Assembly (NCBI GenBank): GCA_038135065.1
Contig: JAYPWI010000027.1
Location: forward strand, 1 to 51,289
DNA length: 51,289 bases
DNA from: JAYPWI01 sp038135065
GTDB taxonomy: Bacteria > Actinomycetota > Acidimicrobiia > Acidimicrobiales > Poriferisodalaceae
Direction: 5' to 3'
In this document: piece after piece, positions 8,297-16,962 of the stretch
Layout of the letters: every line of letters starts with the position of its first letter
Position numbering within the stretch: the stretch's first letter is position 1
Program-made: the position numbers and the translations under genes
The notes under the pieces: generated by a model
Seen by the model: only the letters and a program-made list of their open reading frames with translations
Databases searched by the model: none
Told to the model about the DNA's origin: nothing

Positions 8297-9187
8297 ATGG
8301 TGCAGCGCGGGGCTGGTGATCGAACACAAGACGGTCGGTTCGTCGAGCTGACGTCCCGTGAGCGGGCCGGGGTGCTCCGTGGCGAGGTGGCCCGTATCGC
8401 TGAACGGCTCGGAAGGCTCGACACCAGTGATCTCGACCGCCCGGCCCGGGGAGACTGGTCGGTCCGGGAGGTGGTCGCCCACCTCGCAGCGGTGCCCACC
8501 TTCTACCGGAGCAGTGTCGAGCGGGGTCGGGGCGGCAAGCACGAGGGCCCAGCCGGCGGCCTGGCAGCCGGGGAGGGTCGGGGAACCATCGTGGCCGGTG
8601 GGGTGCAACAGCAGGCCGCAGAGGTGGCTCGCACCGCCGGCGACGCGGTGATCGAGCAGTTCGTCGCAGCCGGGTCGGCCCTGGCCGACGCGCTCGACGG
8701 AGACGACGACGACCTGGCCTACCCCTGTTACCACCCGGGGGGCATCGTTCCCGCCAACCGGTTCGCTGTGCTGTTCGGCAAGGAACTGGGCCTCCACGAG
8801 TGGGATGTGTTCGATGCCCTGGAATCCCCCGGGGCGATGGGCCGGTGGGGCACCGATGCCGCCCTGGCTGCCATGGAGGAGGAGATCGCCTCGGGGTCGC
8901 TGCGCTGGGTGACCGACAGCTCGGCCGATCCCACCACGGCGGTCATCGAGGTGTCGTTGAGGGGCCACCTTCAGGGCCGGTGGCACCTCCTCCTCGAGTC
9001 CGACACCGTTCTGCTCGTTCCACCGATCCCGGATCGGCAGGTCGACGGCCGTTTCGACGCCGATGCCGGTGAGTTCGTCCTGTGTTGTTCTGGGCGGCTC
9101 GATCCGCTGACCTTGCTGGCCGACGGTCGAGCGTCGGGGGACGCCGAACCGCTCGGCGTGCTCGCCCGCCGCCTGAGCGGTATGTAG
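8297..9187 (+). CDS. Maleylpyruvate isomerase family (mycothiol-dependent, DinB-fold) protein
   Basis: 296 residues. The N-terminal four-helix DinB-like domain carries the metal-histidine pattern: DWSVREVVAHLA near residue 55 and KELGLHEWD near residue 165. These are the features of mycothiol-dependent maleylpyruvate isomerase and its many actinobacterial relatives. The C-terminal part is beta-rich, like the sterol-carrier-type tail of the family. Some members isomerise or transfer thiols; most are uncharacterised. The neighbouring HsaA-like oxygenase and ABC exporter do not fix a substrate. Translation likely starts leaderless at ATG 8297. Confidence 0.72.
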   Translation: MVQRGAGDRTQDGRFVELTSRERAGVLRGEVARIAERLGRLDTSDLDRPARGDWSVREVVAHLAAVPTFYRSSVERGRGGKHEGPAGGLAAGEGRGTIVAGGVQQQAAEVARTAGDAVIEQFVAAGSALADALDGDDDDLAYPCYHPGGIVPANRFAVLFGKELGLHEWDVFDALESPGAMGRWGTDAALAAMEEEIASGSLRWVTDSSADPTTAVIEVSLRGHLQGRWHLLLESDTVLLVPPIPDRQVDGRFDADAGEFVLCCSGRLDPLTLLADGRASGDAEPLGVLARRLSGM

Positions 9188-9204
9188 GGGACGGCCCGCC
9201 GATC

Positions 9205-12200
9205 ATGTTCATCGACGCACGCCTGTGGGCACTGACCCGGCCCGCCCGGGGATCCATCGCCGCCTGCGTGGTCATCGGGGTGCTGGCCTCGGTCACCGGG
9301 ATCGTCCGACTGGGTCTGCTGGGCTGGCTCCTCCTCGGGGTGTTCCAAGGGGATGGTGCGGGGGAGTTGGCCGGACCGGCCCTGGCCGTGGCGGCGGTCA
9401 TGGTGGCCCGGGGAGCCCTCGAGCACTGGCGCAAGATGATGGCCCACCGCACCGCAGCCCGACTCCAGCTGGCCCTGCGGTCCGAACTACACGACCAGGT
9501 GCTGCGCCTCGGCCCCGCCCACTTCGGGGACGCCCGCACCGGTGAGGTGGTGCTGTCGATGGTGGAAGGGGTCGAGCAGCTCGAGGTGTGGTTCGGCGAG
9601 TACATCCCTCAACTCGCCGTTGCTGCGCTGACCCCCTTGGTCGTCACCGTCCTGGTCGCTCCCCTCGACCTTCCCGTGGCCCTCGTGCTGCTCGGCTTTG
9701 CCCTGGTCACCCTGGTCGCTCCGGCCGCCTTCCACCGTTGGGATGCGGCCAACAGTCTCCGCCGCCAGCGGGCCTACGCCGCCTTTGCCGCCGACTTCCT
9801 CGACTCGCTCCAAGGACTGGCCACTCTCAAGGCGTTCGGTCAGAGCGAGGCCAGGGGCCGGGTGCTCGCGCAGCGAGCCCACGACGTGTTCGACAGCACC
9901 ATGTGGGTCCTGGCCACCAACTCCCTCACCCGGGGTATCACCGACACGGGCCTGGCCCTGGGGGCGGCCACCGCCCTGGGTCTCGGGGCCTACCGGGTGC
10001 AGTCCGGGGCCATGGACATCGGCACCCTGCTGATCATCCTGATGGCCGGCATCGAGGTGTTCCGCCCCCAGCGTGAGCTGCGTACCCTTCTTCACAACGG
10101 AATGATGGGCATGTCGGCCGCCCAGGGCATCTTCGCCGTGCTCGACGCCCGGCCCCGGGTTACCCACCCCACCGCCTCGATCGGCGGGGACGGGGTGATC
10201 GAGCCCCGCATCACCTTCGAGGACGTCACCTTCGCCTACCCGGGCGGCGACGAGCCCGCGCTGAGAGGTCTGGTGCTGGACGTGGCCCCTGGGGAGCGGG
10301 TCGGGGTCGTCGGCTCGAGCGGCTCGGGCAAGAGCACCATGGTGAAGCTGCTGCTGCGCCACCACGACCCTCAGGCCGGTCGGGTGGCGCTGGGCGGGCG
10401 TCCCCTGAACGAGCTGGCCGGCTCGGACCTGTACGGGTCGATCGCCGTCGTCTCACAGGACGCAGTGCTGTTCCACGGCACCGTGCTGGACAACATCCGG
10501 TTCGGTCGACCCGACGCCGACCTCGATGAGGTGGTGCGGGCCGCCCGGGACGCCAACGCCCACGAGTTCGTCACCGCCCTGCCCCAGGGGTACGACACAG
10601 TGATCGGGGAACGAGGGATTCGCCTCTCGGGCGGTCAGCGTCAGCGGATCGCCATCGCCCGGGCCCTGCTGCGCGATGCCCCCGTGCTGGTACTCGACGA
10701 GGCCTTGTCGTCGGTGGACGCCCGCAACGAAGCGGTCATCCAACAGGCCCTCGACCGTCTGATGGTCGGACGGACCACTCTTATCCTTGCCCATCGGCTG
10801 TCCAGCGTCATCGGCGCCGACCGCATCGTGGTGCTCGACCACGGCCAGGTCGTGGAGTCCGGCACCCATGGCGAACTCATGGAACACGGCGGCCGCTACC
10901 GGGCCCTGATGGCCGATCAGGTGACCACGGCCGGAGTCCAGCAGACCGAGGGGATGCACGACGGACAGCAGCCGGCCCCTGCGGCAGGGAACGAGCCGTC
11001 ACCCGACGTCCGCTCCGACGGCGGTGCTCCCGACGACATCGTGCGGGCCGTCGGGCTGGGCCGGCTGGGGGCGATCCGTTGGCTCATGACCGAGGTCAGG
11101 CCGTGGCGGGCCAAGCTGGCCGCCGTGGTGGTGTTCGGGGTGACCCGGGTGGCCGCCCTCATCGGTGTGGGGGTGCTCAGCGCCCTCGTGGTGGGTGCAG
11201 TGCGCCGCGGGGATCCCTTCGGCTGGCTGCTGGTCGCCCTCGGGGTGGCAGCCCCGATGGCCGGGATCGTGCACTGGTTGGAATCGTGGATCGCCCATGA
11301 CATGGCGTTCCGCATGCTGGCCGAGATGCGGATCGCCCTGTTCGCCCGACTCGACCAACTGGCCCCCGCCTACCTGGTACGACGGCGCACCGGCGACCTG
11401 GTGGCCATGGCCACCCACGACGTGGAGATGGTGGAGTACTTCTTCGCCCACACCGTGGCCCCCGCCTTCGTCGCGGTGGCCGTTCCCCTCGTCGTGCTGA
11501 TCGCCCTCGCAGTGACCGGATGGCCGATGGCCCTGGCCCTCCTGCCCTTCCTGGCCCTGGTGGCGGCCAGCCCGGTGTTCCTTCGTCGACGGCTCGACGA
11601 GCTCGGCTCCCGAGACCGCGAAGCGCTGGCCGACCTCAACGCGGTGATGGTGGACACGGTGCAGGGGCTGGCCGAGGTCCAGGCCTTCGAGCAGTCCCAG
11701 CACAGAGCCGAGGTGTTCCTCGACCGAGCACGACGGCACATCGAGGCCCGGCGCGGCTTCTACCGGGACCTCTCCCTGCAGACGTCGCTGCTGGAGGCGG
11801 TCACCGGGCTGGGCGGCTTGGCCGTGCTGGTGGCCGGTGCCCAGCTGGTCGAGGCCGGGGACCTCGGGCCGACCACCCTGCCCCTGCTCACCCTGCTGGC
11901 CCTCGCCGCCTTCCTCCCCGTGTCGGAGATCGCCCAGGTCGGCCGACAACTGGCCGACACCCTGGGAGCGGCCCGTCGTCTGCACCAGGTGCACGCCGAA
12001 CCCGCTGCGGTGACCTCCCCGGTCGACCCGGTGCCGCTCGTGACGAAGCACCCGGTGGCCATCAGCTTCGCCGACGTGCGGTTCACCTACCCGGGGACCA
12101 CCAAGGCGGCCCTCGACGGTGTCACCTTCGACATCGCAGCGGGAAGCCGGGTCGCCCTCGTCGGGCCGTCGGGGGCAGGTAAGACCACGGCGGCCCAGCT

Positions 12201-12819
12201 CATACTGCGGTTCTGGGATCCCGACCAGGGCGAGATCCACCTGTTCGGGCAACCCCTGACCGGCCTGTCGCTGCCGGACCTGCGGGCGTCGGTGGCCCTC
12301 GTCAGCCAGGAGACGTTCTTGTTCAACGACACCATCGGCAACAACGTGCTGATGGCCCGGCCGTCGGCCACCCGGGAGGAGCTGCACGCGGCCATCGCCC
12401 GGGCCTCGCTGGACGCGGTCATCGGCGGTCTCCCCGACGGGATCGACACCGGGGTCGGGGAGCGTGGGGTGCGGCTGTCGGGCGGGCAACGGCAGCGGGT
12501 GGCCATCGCCCGGGCCTTCCTCAAGGACGCCCCAGTACTGGTCCTCGACGAGGCGACCTCCCACCTCGACGCCATCAACGAGGCCGCCGTGCACCAGGCC
12601 CTCGACGAACTGAGCGTCGGGCGGACCACCCTGGTCATCGCCCACCGTCTCTCGACCGTGCGGGACGCCGACGCCATCGTGGTGATGGACGCCGGTGGGG
12701 TGGCCGAGGTGGGAACCCACGACGAGTTGCTCGCGGCCGGCGGCCTCTACGCCCGACTCACCGCCCACCAACTGGCGGCCGCAGCCGGCGCAAGCACCCT
12801 GTCAGGATCTGCATCGTGA
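9205..12819 (+). CDS. Fused CydD-CydC-like ABC exporter (TMD-NBD-TMD-NBD)
   Basis: A 1204-residue single-chain ABC exporter. Half 1 has six membrane spans (about residues 15-300) and an ATPase with Walker A GSSGSGKST (Lys376), LSGGQRQR and a VLVLDEA Walker B. A linker of about 60 residues follows. Half 2 repeats this with Walker A GPSGAGKTT (Lys993), LSGGQRQR and VLVLDEATS. VEQLEVWFGEYIPQL in half 1 resembles CydD and half 2 resembles CydC, the heterodimer that exports glutathione or cysteine for cytochrome bd assembly. ATG 9205 begins MFIDARLW; the frame stays open further upstream but overlaps the previous gene. No cydAB is nearby, so the substrate may differ. Its stop overlaps the BVMO start. 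Confidence 0.85.
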   Translation: MFIDARLWALTRPARGSIAACVVIGVLASVTGIVRLGLLGWLLLGVFQGDGAGELAGPALAVAAVMVARGALEHWRKMMAHRTAARLQLALRSELHDQVLRLGPAHFGDARTGEVVLSMVEGVEQLEVWFGEYIPQLAVAALTPLVVTVLVAPLDLPVALVLLGFALVTLVAPAAFHRWDAANSLRRQRAYAAFAADFLDSLQGLATLKAFGQSEARGRVLAQRAHDVFDSTMWVLATNSLTRGITDTGLALGAATALGLGAYRVQSGAMDIGTLLIILMAGIEVFRPQRELRTLLHNGMMGMSAAQGIFAVLDARPRVTHPTASIGGDGVIEPRITFEDVTFAYPGGDEPALRGLVLDVAPGERVGVVGSSGSGKSTMVKLLLRHHDPQAGRVALGGRPLNELAGSDLYGSIAVVSQDAVLFHGTVLDNIRFGRPDADLDEVVRAARDANAHEFVTALPQGYDTVIGERGIRLSGGQRQRIAIARALLRDAPVLVLDEALSSVDARNEAVIQQALDRLMVGRTTLILAHRLSSVIGADRIVVLDHGQVVESGTHGELMEHGGRYRALMADQVTTAGVQQTEGMHDGQQPAPAAGNEPSPDVRSDGGAPDDIVRAVGLGRLGAIRWLMTEVRPWRAKLAAVVVFGVTRVAALIGVGVLSALVVGAVRRGDPFGWLLVALGVAAPMAGIVHWLESWIAHDMAFRMLAEMRIALFARLDQLAPAYLVRRRTGDLVAMATHDVEMVEYFFAHTVAPAFVAVAVPLVVLIALAVTGWPMALALLPFLALVAASPVFLRRRLDELGSRDREALADLNAVMVDTVQGLAEVQAFEQSQHRAEVFLDRARRHIEARRGFYRDLSLQTSLLEAVTGLGGLAVLVAGAQLVEAGDLGPTTLPLLTLLALAAFLPVSEIAQVGRQLADTLGAARRLHQVHAEPAAVTSPVDPVPLVTKHPVAISFADVRFTYPGTTKAALDGVTFDIAAGSRVALVGPSGAGKTTAAQLILRFWDPDQGEIHLFGQPLTGLSLPDLRASVALVSQETFLFNDTIGNNVLMARPSATREELHAAIARASLDAVIGGLPDGIDTGVGERGVRLSGGQRQRVAIARAFLKDAPVLVLDEATSHLDAINEAAVHQALDELSVGRTTLVIAHRLSTVRDADAIVVMDAGGVAEVGTHDELLAAGGLYARLTAHQLAAAAGASTLSGSAS

Positions 12820-14285
12820 CGACCCCGGATTCGGTGGGCATCGTCGGGGCCGGGGTGAGCGGTCTGGTGCAGGCCATCCAATTCCAGCGGGCTGGGGTGC
12901 AGGACGTGGTCCTGTACGAACGGGAAGGCGATGTCGGGGGCACCTGGTTGGTCAACACCTACCCGGGTCTGCACTGCGACATCCCCTCGCACCTCTACAG
13001 CTACTCCTTCGAACCGAACCCGGAGTGGTCGCACGTCTACGCCGACCGGGCCGAGATCCAGGCCTACCTACGGTCCTGCGCCGAGCGGTACGGGCTGATC
13101 GACCGGATCCGATTCGGCACCACTGTGGAGCAGGCCCGTTACGACGAGGAGGCCGGCGTCTGGGAGCTCCAGTTGGGCGACGGCAACGTGGCCCGGCACC
13201 GGGTCCTCATCGGGGCGACGGGAGGGCTCACTGCGCCCCGGTTCCCCCGGATCGGTGGGCTGGACAGCTTCGGCGGTCCGCTGTGGCACAGCGCCACCTG
13301 GGACCACACCGTCGATCTCGCCGGTGCCCGGGTCGCCGTGGTGGGCAGTGCGGCCAGTGCCGTGCAGGTCGTTCCTGCGGTGGCTGAGCGGGCGGCCGAG
13401 GTGGTGGTGTTCTCCCGCACCCCGAACTGGGTCATGCCCCGCAACAACCGCTCCTACACCGATGCTGAACGAACCGCCTTTCGGCAGGAGCCCGCGACCC
13501 TCGACCGGGTCCGGCGGGAGCAGTACCACCGGGCCCTGCTGTGGCATCGGGCATTCCGGCGCGACCAGGTGGCCATCGGCCGTCTCCGCCAGACGGGGCT
13601 GGACCACATGCGCCGCTTCATCGACGACCCGGCCGTGGTGGCCGCCCTCACCCCCGACTACGACCCGGGCTGCCGACGGATCCTGGTGTCCGACGACTAC
13701 TACCGAGCGCTCGCCCAACCCCACGTCACCCTGGTTCCCCGAGGGGTCGAACGGTTGACTGCCACGTCGGTGGTGGCCGACGACGGGACGGACGTGGAGG
13801 TGGACGCCGTGGTGTTCTGCACCGGGTACCGGCTGGGTGGCCGGGCCGACGGCACCCCGGCGATGGAGTTGGTGGGGCGTGGGGGCCGACGCTGGGTCGA
13901 CGTGGTGGCCGAGCGAGCTGCCGCCTATCGGGGGGTGGCGACCCCCGGCTTTCCCAACTACTTCACCGTGGTGGGGATCAACGCAGCGGTCGGGTACACG
14001 GCGGTGTTCGCCTCGGCTGAGGTGTGCAGCGAGTTCATCACCCGGGTGAGCGCTCCCGTGCTGGCTGGGCAACGAAAATCGGTCGAAGCGCGAGCCGACG
14101 CCACCCTGGCCTACACCGACAGCATCCAGGCGCAGCTGGCCGACATGAGTTGGACGGGGAACTGCACCAACTTCTACCGGGACGCCCAGGGGCGGGTGGT
14201 CACCTTCTACCCGGGAACAGTGGGGCAGCAGCGTCGCGACCTGGCCACCATCGTGGAGGACGATTGGATCAGCGAAGGGTTCTGA
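12816..14285 (+). CDS. Flavin-containing monooxygenase, Baeyer-Villiger type
   Basis: A 489-residue class B flavoprotein monooxygenase. GAGVSG (residues 11-16) is the FAD Rossmann motif. The BVMO fingerprint FxGxxxHxxxW is exact at Phe152, Gly154, His158 and Trp162. The second, NADPH-binding motif VVGSAASAV near residue 177 has Ala in place of the third glycine, a common variation. Family enzymes insert oxygen next to a ketone to give an ester or lactone. The GTG start overlaps the ABC-exporter stop as GTGA, implying coupled translation. The ketone substrate is not predictable. Confidence 0.88.
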   Translation: MTTPDSVGIVGAGVSGLVQAIQFQRAGVQDVVLYEREGDVGGTWLVNTYPGLHCDIPSHLYSYSFEPNPEWSHVYADRAEIQAYLRSCAERYGLIDRIRFGTTVEQARYDEEAGVWELQLGDGNVARHRVLIGATGGLTAPRFPRIGGLDSFGGPLWHSATWDHTVDLAGARVAVVGSAASAVQVVPAVAERAAEVVVFSRTPNWVMPRNNRSYTDAERTAFRQEPATLDRVRREQYHRALLWHRAFRRDQVAIGRLRQTGLDHMRRFIDDPAVVAALTPDYDPGCRRILVSDDYYRALAQPHVTLVPRGVERLTATSVVADDGTDVEVDAVVFCTGYRLGGRADGTPAMELVGRGGRRWVDVVAERAAAYRGVATPGFPNYFTVVGINAAVGYTAVFASAEVCSEFITRVSAPVLAGQRKSVEARADATLAYTDSIQAQLADMSWTGNCTNFYRDAQGRVVTFYPGTVGQQRRDLATIVEDDWISEGF

Positions 14286-14316
14286 TCCGAGCAGCCCGAC
14301 GGCTGAGCGAGGGTGG

Positions 14317-15201
14317 TCAGGTCTGCAGCGGCAGTACGTGTTCGGCCAGGAACTCGAGTTCGGCGTCCCAGCCGTCGTGGAGGGTCATGGGCCGCAGCAC
14401 GAACTTGGAAAGCCCGCTGTCGATGTGGCGACCGATCAGATCGATGATCTCCTCGGGACCGATGGGCAGGATGTCGACCCGGTCGGCCTTGGTGCGGCGC
14501 ATGGCGGCCGCCACCTGCTCGTCGCTGAGGGGACTGCGGGCATAGGGGATGGAGATACCGAAGTGCTCGTCGTCCACCTCGCGGCCGACGGCCCGTGCTG
14601 CGTCGCCGATCACCTTGCGAAAGCCGGCTGCTTGGTCGGGGGTGGCCTGGGAGCCGAGCCATCCGTCGCCGTGGGTGCCCGTGACCTCGAGGCCCCGGGG
14701 GCCGTTGCCCCCCAGCCAGATCTCGAGGGGGTCCTGGAGCGGGGGTGGCCCGGTCATGACCCCGTCGAAGCGGTAGCCACCGATCTCGGCGGTCACGGCC
14801 TCGCCGGCCCACCACTGCCGACAGGCCTCGATGACCTCGACCATGCGGGCGGTCCGGTCCACCCCTTCCACGCCGAGGGCGGCCCGTTCGAGGGGAGAGC
14901 CGATCCCGGGCATGAAGGCCACTAAGAGGCGCCCGCCGGTCAGGCGGTCGAGGTGGGCGAGTTCCTTCGCGAGCAGCAAGGGGTTGCGGCCCGGCACCAC
15001 GACGTTGGTGCCCAGCTTCAGCCGTTCGGTACGTCCGGCGGCCAGGGCGATGGCCATGAGGGGTTCGATGGCCGGTGTCATGGGGGTGTCCGACAGCCAC
15101 AGGGTGTCGAAGCCCCGCCGGTCCAGCCCCTCGACCAGCTGCAGGAAGCTGGAGCGGTCGGCTGGTGTGTTCGTGCTGGCCACTGCGATGCGGACCTTCA
15201 C
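14317..15201 (-). CDS. LLM-class flavin/F420-dependent oxidoreductase
   Basis: A 294-residue luciferase-like TIM barrel beginning MKVRIAVAS. GTNVVVPGRNPLLLAKELAH near residue 80 and a GGRLLVAFMPGIG loop are typical of the N5,N10-methylenetetrahydromethanopterin-reductase-like branch. I chose GTG 15201 because it overlaps the preceding gene's TGA (GTGA) and follows GGGAGG six bases upstream; the open frame continues further only as antisense. Third gene of the SDR/binding-fold/LLM operon. Oxidation or reduction of a shared substrate with the SDR is plausible. Confidence 0.84.
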   Translation of the reverse strand: MKVRIAVASTNTPADRSSFLQLVEGLDRRGFDTLWLSDTPMTPAIEPLMAIALAAGRTERLKLGTNVVVPGRNPLLLAKELAHLDRLTGGRLLVAFMPGIGSPLERAALGVEGVDRTARMVEVIEACRQWWAGEAVTAEIGGYRFDGVMTGPPPLQDPLEIWLGGNGPRGLEVTGTHGDGWLGSQATPDQAAGFRKVIGDAARAVGREVDDEHFGISIPYARSPLSDEQVAAAMRRTKADRVDILPIGPEEIIDLIGRHIDSGLSKFVLRPMTLHDGWDAELEFLAEHVLPLQT

Positions 15202-16037
15202 CACACCCTCCCTTCGAGTCCGGCGTCCCGGATTGCCGTCATCAGTGTCGCCCATCCGGAGTCGGTCGCGGGAACCCAGGCCGAGAGATGTTCGCGACGC
15301 ATCATCTCCGCGATCTCCGGATCCTCGGGGTCCATGGAGAGCAGTACCTCCACGAAGCGGTCGGCGGTGGTCTGATCGAGGTCGGGTCCCCCGGTGAACG
15401 CGCAGTGGGAGTAGGGGGTCGAGCGCCATACCTCGGTGATGTCGTCGGGCTCGAGGCCGTGGCGGCGTAGCAGGGGGCTGAGCCAGGGTTCGAAGATCAC
15501 CCCGGCATCGGCTCGTCCATCGACCACGGCCTCGAAGATGGTGCGGTCGTCGACCCACTCCTGGAGGTTGGGGTACAGGGTCGGTTCGAGGTCGACCAGT
15601 TCACAGTCGGTGGCCGGGTCGAGCCCGGCTGCTCGCAGCTCGGCGGCGGGCAACAGCCACAGCTCGCTCGAGACGTCGACCCCCATGGCCACCCGTCGCC
15701 CTCGCAGGTCGTCGAGCACTTCGATTCCGGCATCCGCTCGGGCCACCAACAGGGTGTGGACCCCGTCGTCGGTGTCCCGCATGGCCAAGGTCCGGCATCG
15801 GCCACCGCCGGCCAGTAGGGCTTGGGCGTGGGCCATCGGTGCGTTCCAAGCGATGTCGACGATGCCCCGCAGCAGGTGATCGCACAGGGCGTCGTAGGTG
15901 GAGTACAGGGCGTACTCCACTGGGATCCCGTTGGCGGCGAAGTGGCCCCTGATGGTGTTCCAGATCATCACCGAGTGGCGAGGATCGCTGGCTGTTGCCC
16001 CGATCAGCAGGGGTCGTTCGGAGGTGCTGCCGGTCAT
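15198..16037 (-). CDS. PhnD/SsuA-like type-2 periplasmic-binding-fold protein without signal peptide
   Basis: A 279-residue protein resembling the phosphonate-binding PhnD family. DIAWNAPMAHAQALL near residue 60 and FEAVVDGRADAGVIFEPW near residue 168 are the two-lobe ligand-pocket landmarks. The N-terminus MTGSTSERPLLIGAT is polar, with no signal peptide or lipobox, and no ABC permease or ATPase gene lies nearby, so it should be cytoplasmic. It sits between an SDR (11 bp upstream) and an LLM enzyme (4-bp overlap). Family precedents for cytoplasmic enzymes of this fold include 4,5-dihydroxyphthalate decarboxylase, MqnA/MqnD and THI5. An enzymatic or ligand-sensing role is my inference. Confidence 0.75.
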   Translation of the reverse strand: MTGSTSERPLLIGATASDPRHSVMIWNTIRGHFAANGIPVEYALYSTYDALCDHLLRGIVDIAWNAPMAHAQALLAGGGRCRTLAMRDTDDGVHTLLVARADAGIEVLDDLRGRRVAMGVDVSSELWLLPAAELRAAGLDPATDCELVDLEPTLYPNLQEWVDDRTIFEAVVDGRADAGVIFEPWLSPLLRRHGLEPDDITEVWRSTPYSHCAFTGGPDLDQTTADRFVEVLLSMDPEDPEIAEMMRREHLSAWVPATDSGWATLMTAIRDAGLEGRVW

Positions 16038-16048
16038 GGGTTCGCCCG

Positions 16049-16822
16049 TCAGGTGCGGCGCGAGCCGTAGGTGGGGAATTGTCCGGTGTTGGCCGTCACC
16101 CCGCCGTCGACGGGCAAGGCCACCCCTGTGATGAACGACGCATCAGGCGACAGGAGGAACGACACCGCAGCGGCCAGTTCGGAGGCTTCACCCCACCGAG
16201 CCATGGGTACGGCCCGGCGCATGGTCTCACCCGATTCTTCCCGATCGCGCATGGCCTGGGTCATGCCCGTCTTGGTCGGGCCGGGGCACACCGCGTTGAC
16301 CCGGATGCCTTCGTGGGCCACGTCGAGAGCGACGGCCCGGGCCATGTTGATCACGGCGGCCTTGCTGGCGTTGTAGGTCCAGCCCCCCGGGTCGGCCCCG
16401 ATCCCCGAGGTCGAGCCGGTCACCACGATGGAACCCCCGTCCACCTCCCGGAGGCGGGGCAGGGCAGCCCGCATGCCGAGGGCGACGGCCCGCACGTTGA
16501 CCTCCATCACCCGGTCGAACATGTCCATGGGGGCCCGGTCGATCAACCCGAACCCGGGCACGCCGGCGTTGAGGAACACCCCGTGCAGGGCACCGAACCG
16601 TTCCACGGCGAGGTCCACCATGGCCCGGTTCGTTTCCTCGTCGGTGACGTCGCCCCCCATTGCCGCGCTGCGGGCGTCGTCGGCCGCCCAGGCCACGCTG
16701 TCCTGGGTCAGATCGACGGCCACCACCGACGCACCGTCGTCGATGAGGCGTTCAGCGCTGGCTCGGCCGATACCCGAGCCCGCTCCCGTGACCACGTACA
16801 CCCGTCCCCGGTTGCTCGACAT
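16049..16822 (-). CDS. Short-chain dehydrogenase/reductase (SDR)
   Basis: A 257-residue classical SDR. The cofactor motif TGAGSGIG is near residue 12. The catalytic serine lies in VTGSTSGIG and the YxxxK pair in YNASK near residue 150. PVDGGVTANTG closes the protein. An acidic residue at the end of beta-2 (VVAVDLT) favours NAD(H). ATG 16822 follows GAGAGGAAGG; the upstream open frame is excluded because it runs into the divergent promoter region. First gene of a three-gene operon with the binding-fold protein and an LLM oxidoreductase. It probably interconverts an alcohol and a ketone. Confidence 0.9.
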   Translation of the reverse strand: MSSNRGRVYVVTGAGSGIGRASAERLIDDGASVVAVDLTQDSVAWAADDARSAAMGGDVTDEETNRAMVDLAVERFGALHGVFLNAGVPGFGLIDRAPMDMFDRVMEVNVRAVALGMRAALPRLREVDGGSIVVTGSTSGIGADPGGWTYNASKAAVINMARAVALDVAHEGIRVNAVCPGPTKTGMTQAMRDREESGETMRRAVPMARWGEASELAAAVSFLLSPDASFITGVALPVDGGVTANTGQFPTYGSRRT

Positions 16823-16850
16823 CGAACCTTCCTCTCTCGTTGGGGCCTCT

Positions 16851-16865
16851 GCGGGCGAGGCCCGC
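16851..16865. other. Small perfect hairpin in the SDR leader
   Basis: GCGGGC-GAG-GCCCGC, a 6-bp perfect stem with a 3-base loop. It lies between the divergent SDR and acyl-CoA dehydrogenase genes. If a -10-like TACCGT (minus, 16873-16878) is used, the hairpin sits at the 5' end of the SDR mRNA. Such short GC stems also arise by chance in this DNA. Confidence 0.3.
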
Positions 16866-16962
16866 TGGGTCCACGGTAGGGGCCGGGGGGTTTCCGTGCC
16901 CGCCTGCGGCCGCCGGGCCGGGCGCGTATCGTTGGCCGGGTTCGAGCGACGAGGGGGCTGGG

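Noticed and set aside
10999..12771. 590-codon open frame antisense to the ABC exporter
   Set aside because: High-GC third positions create long antisense frames. The opposite strand encodes a complete exporter with all ABC motifs, and the antisense protein is low-complexity with G, H, Q and R.
14317..16822. A sulfonate or phosphonate ABC uptake system (binding protein plus SsuD-like enzyme)
   Set aside because: No signal peptide, permease or ATPase, and the LLM is not clearly SsuD.
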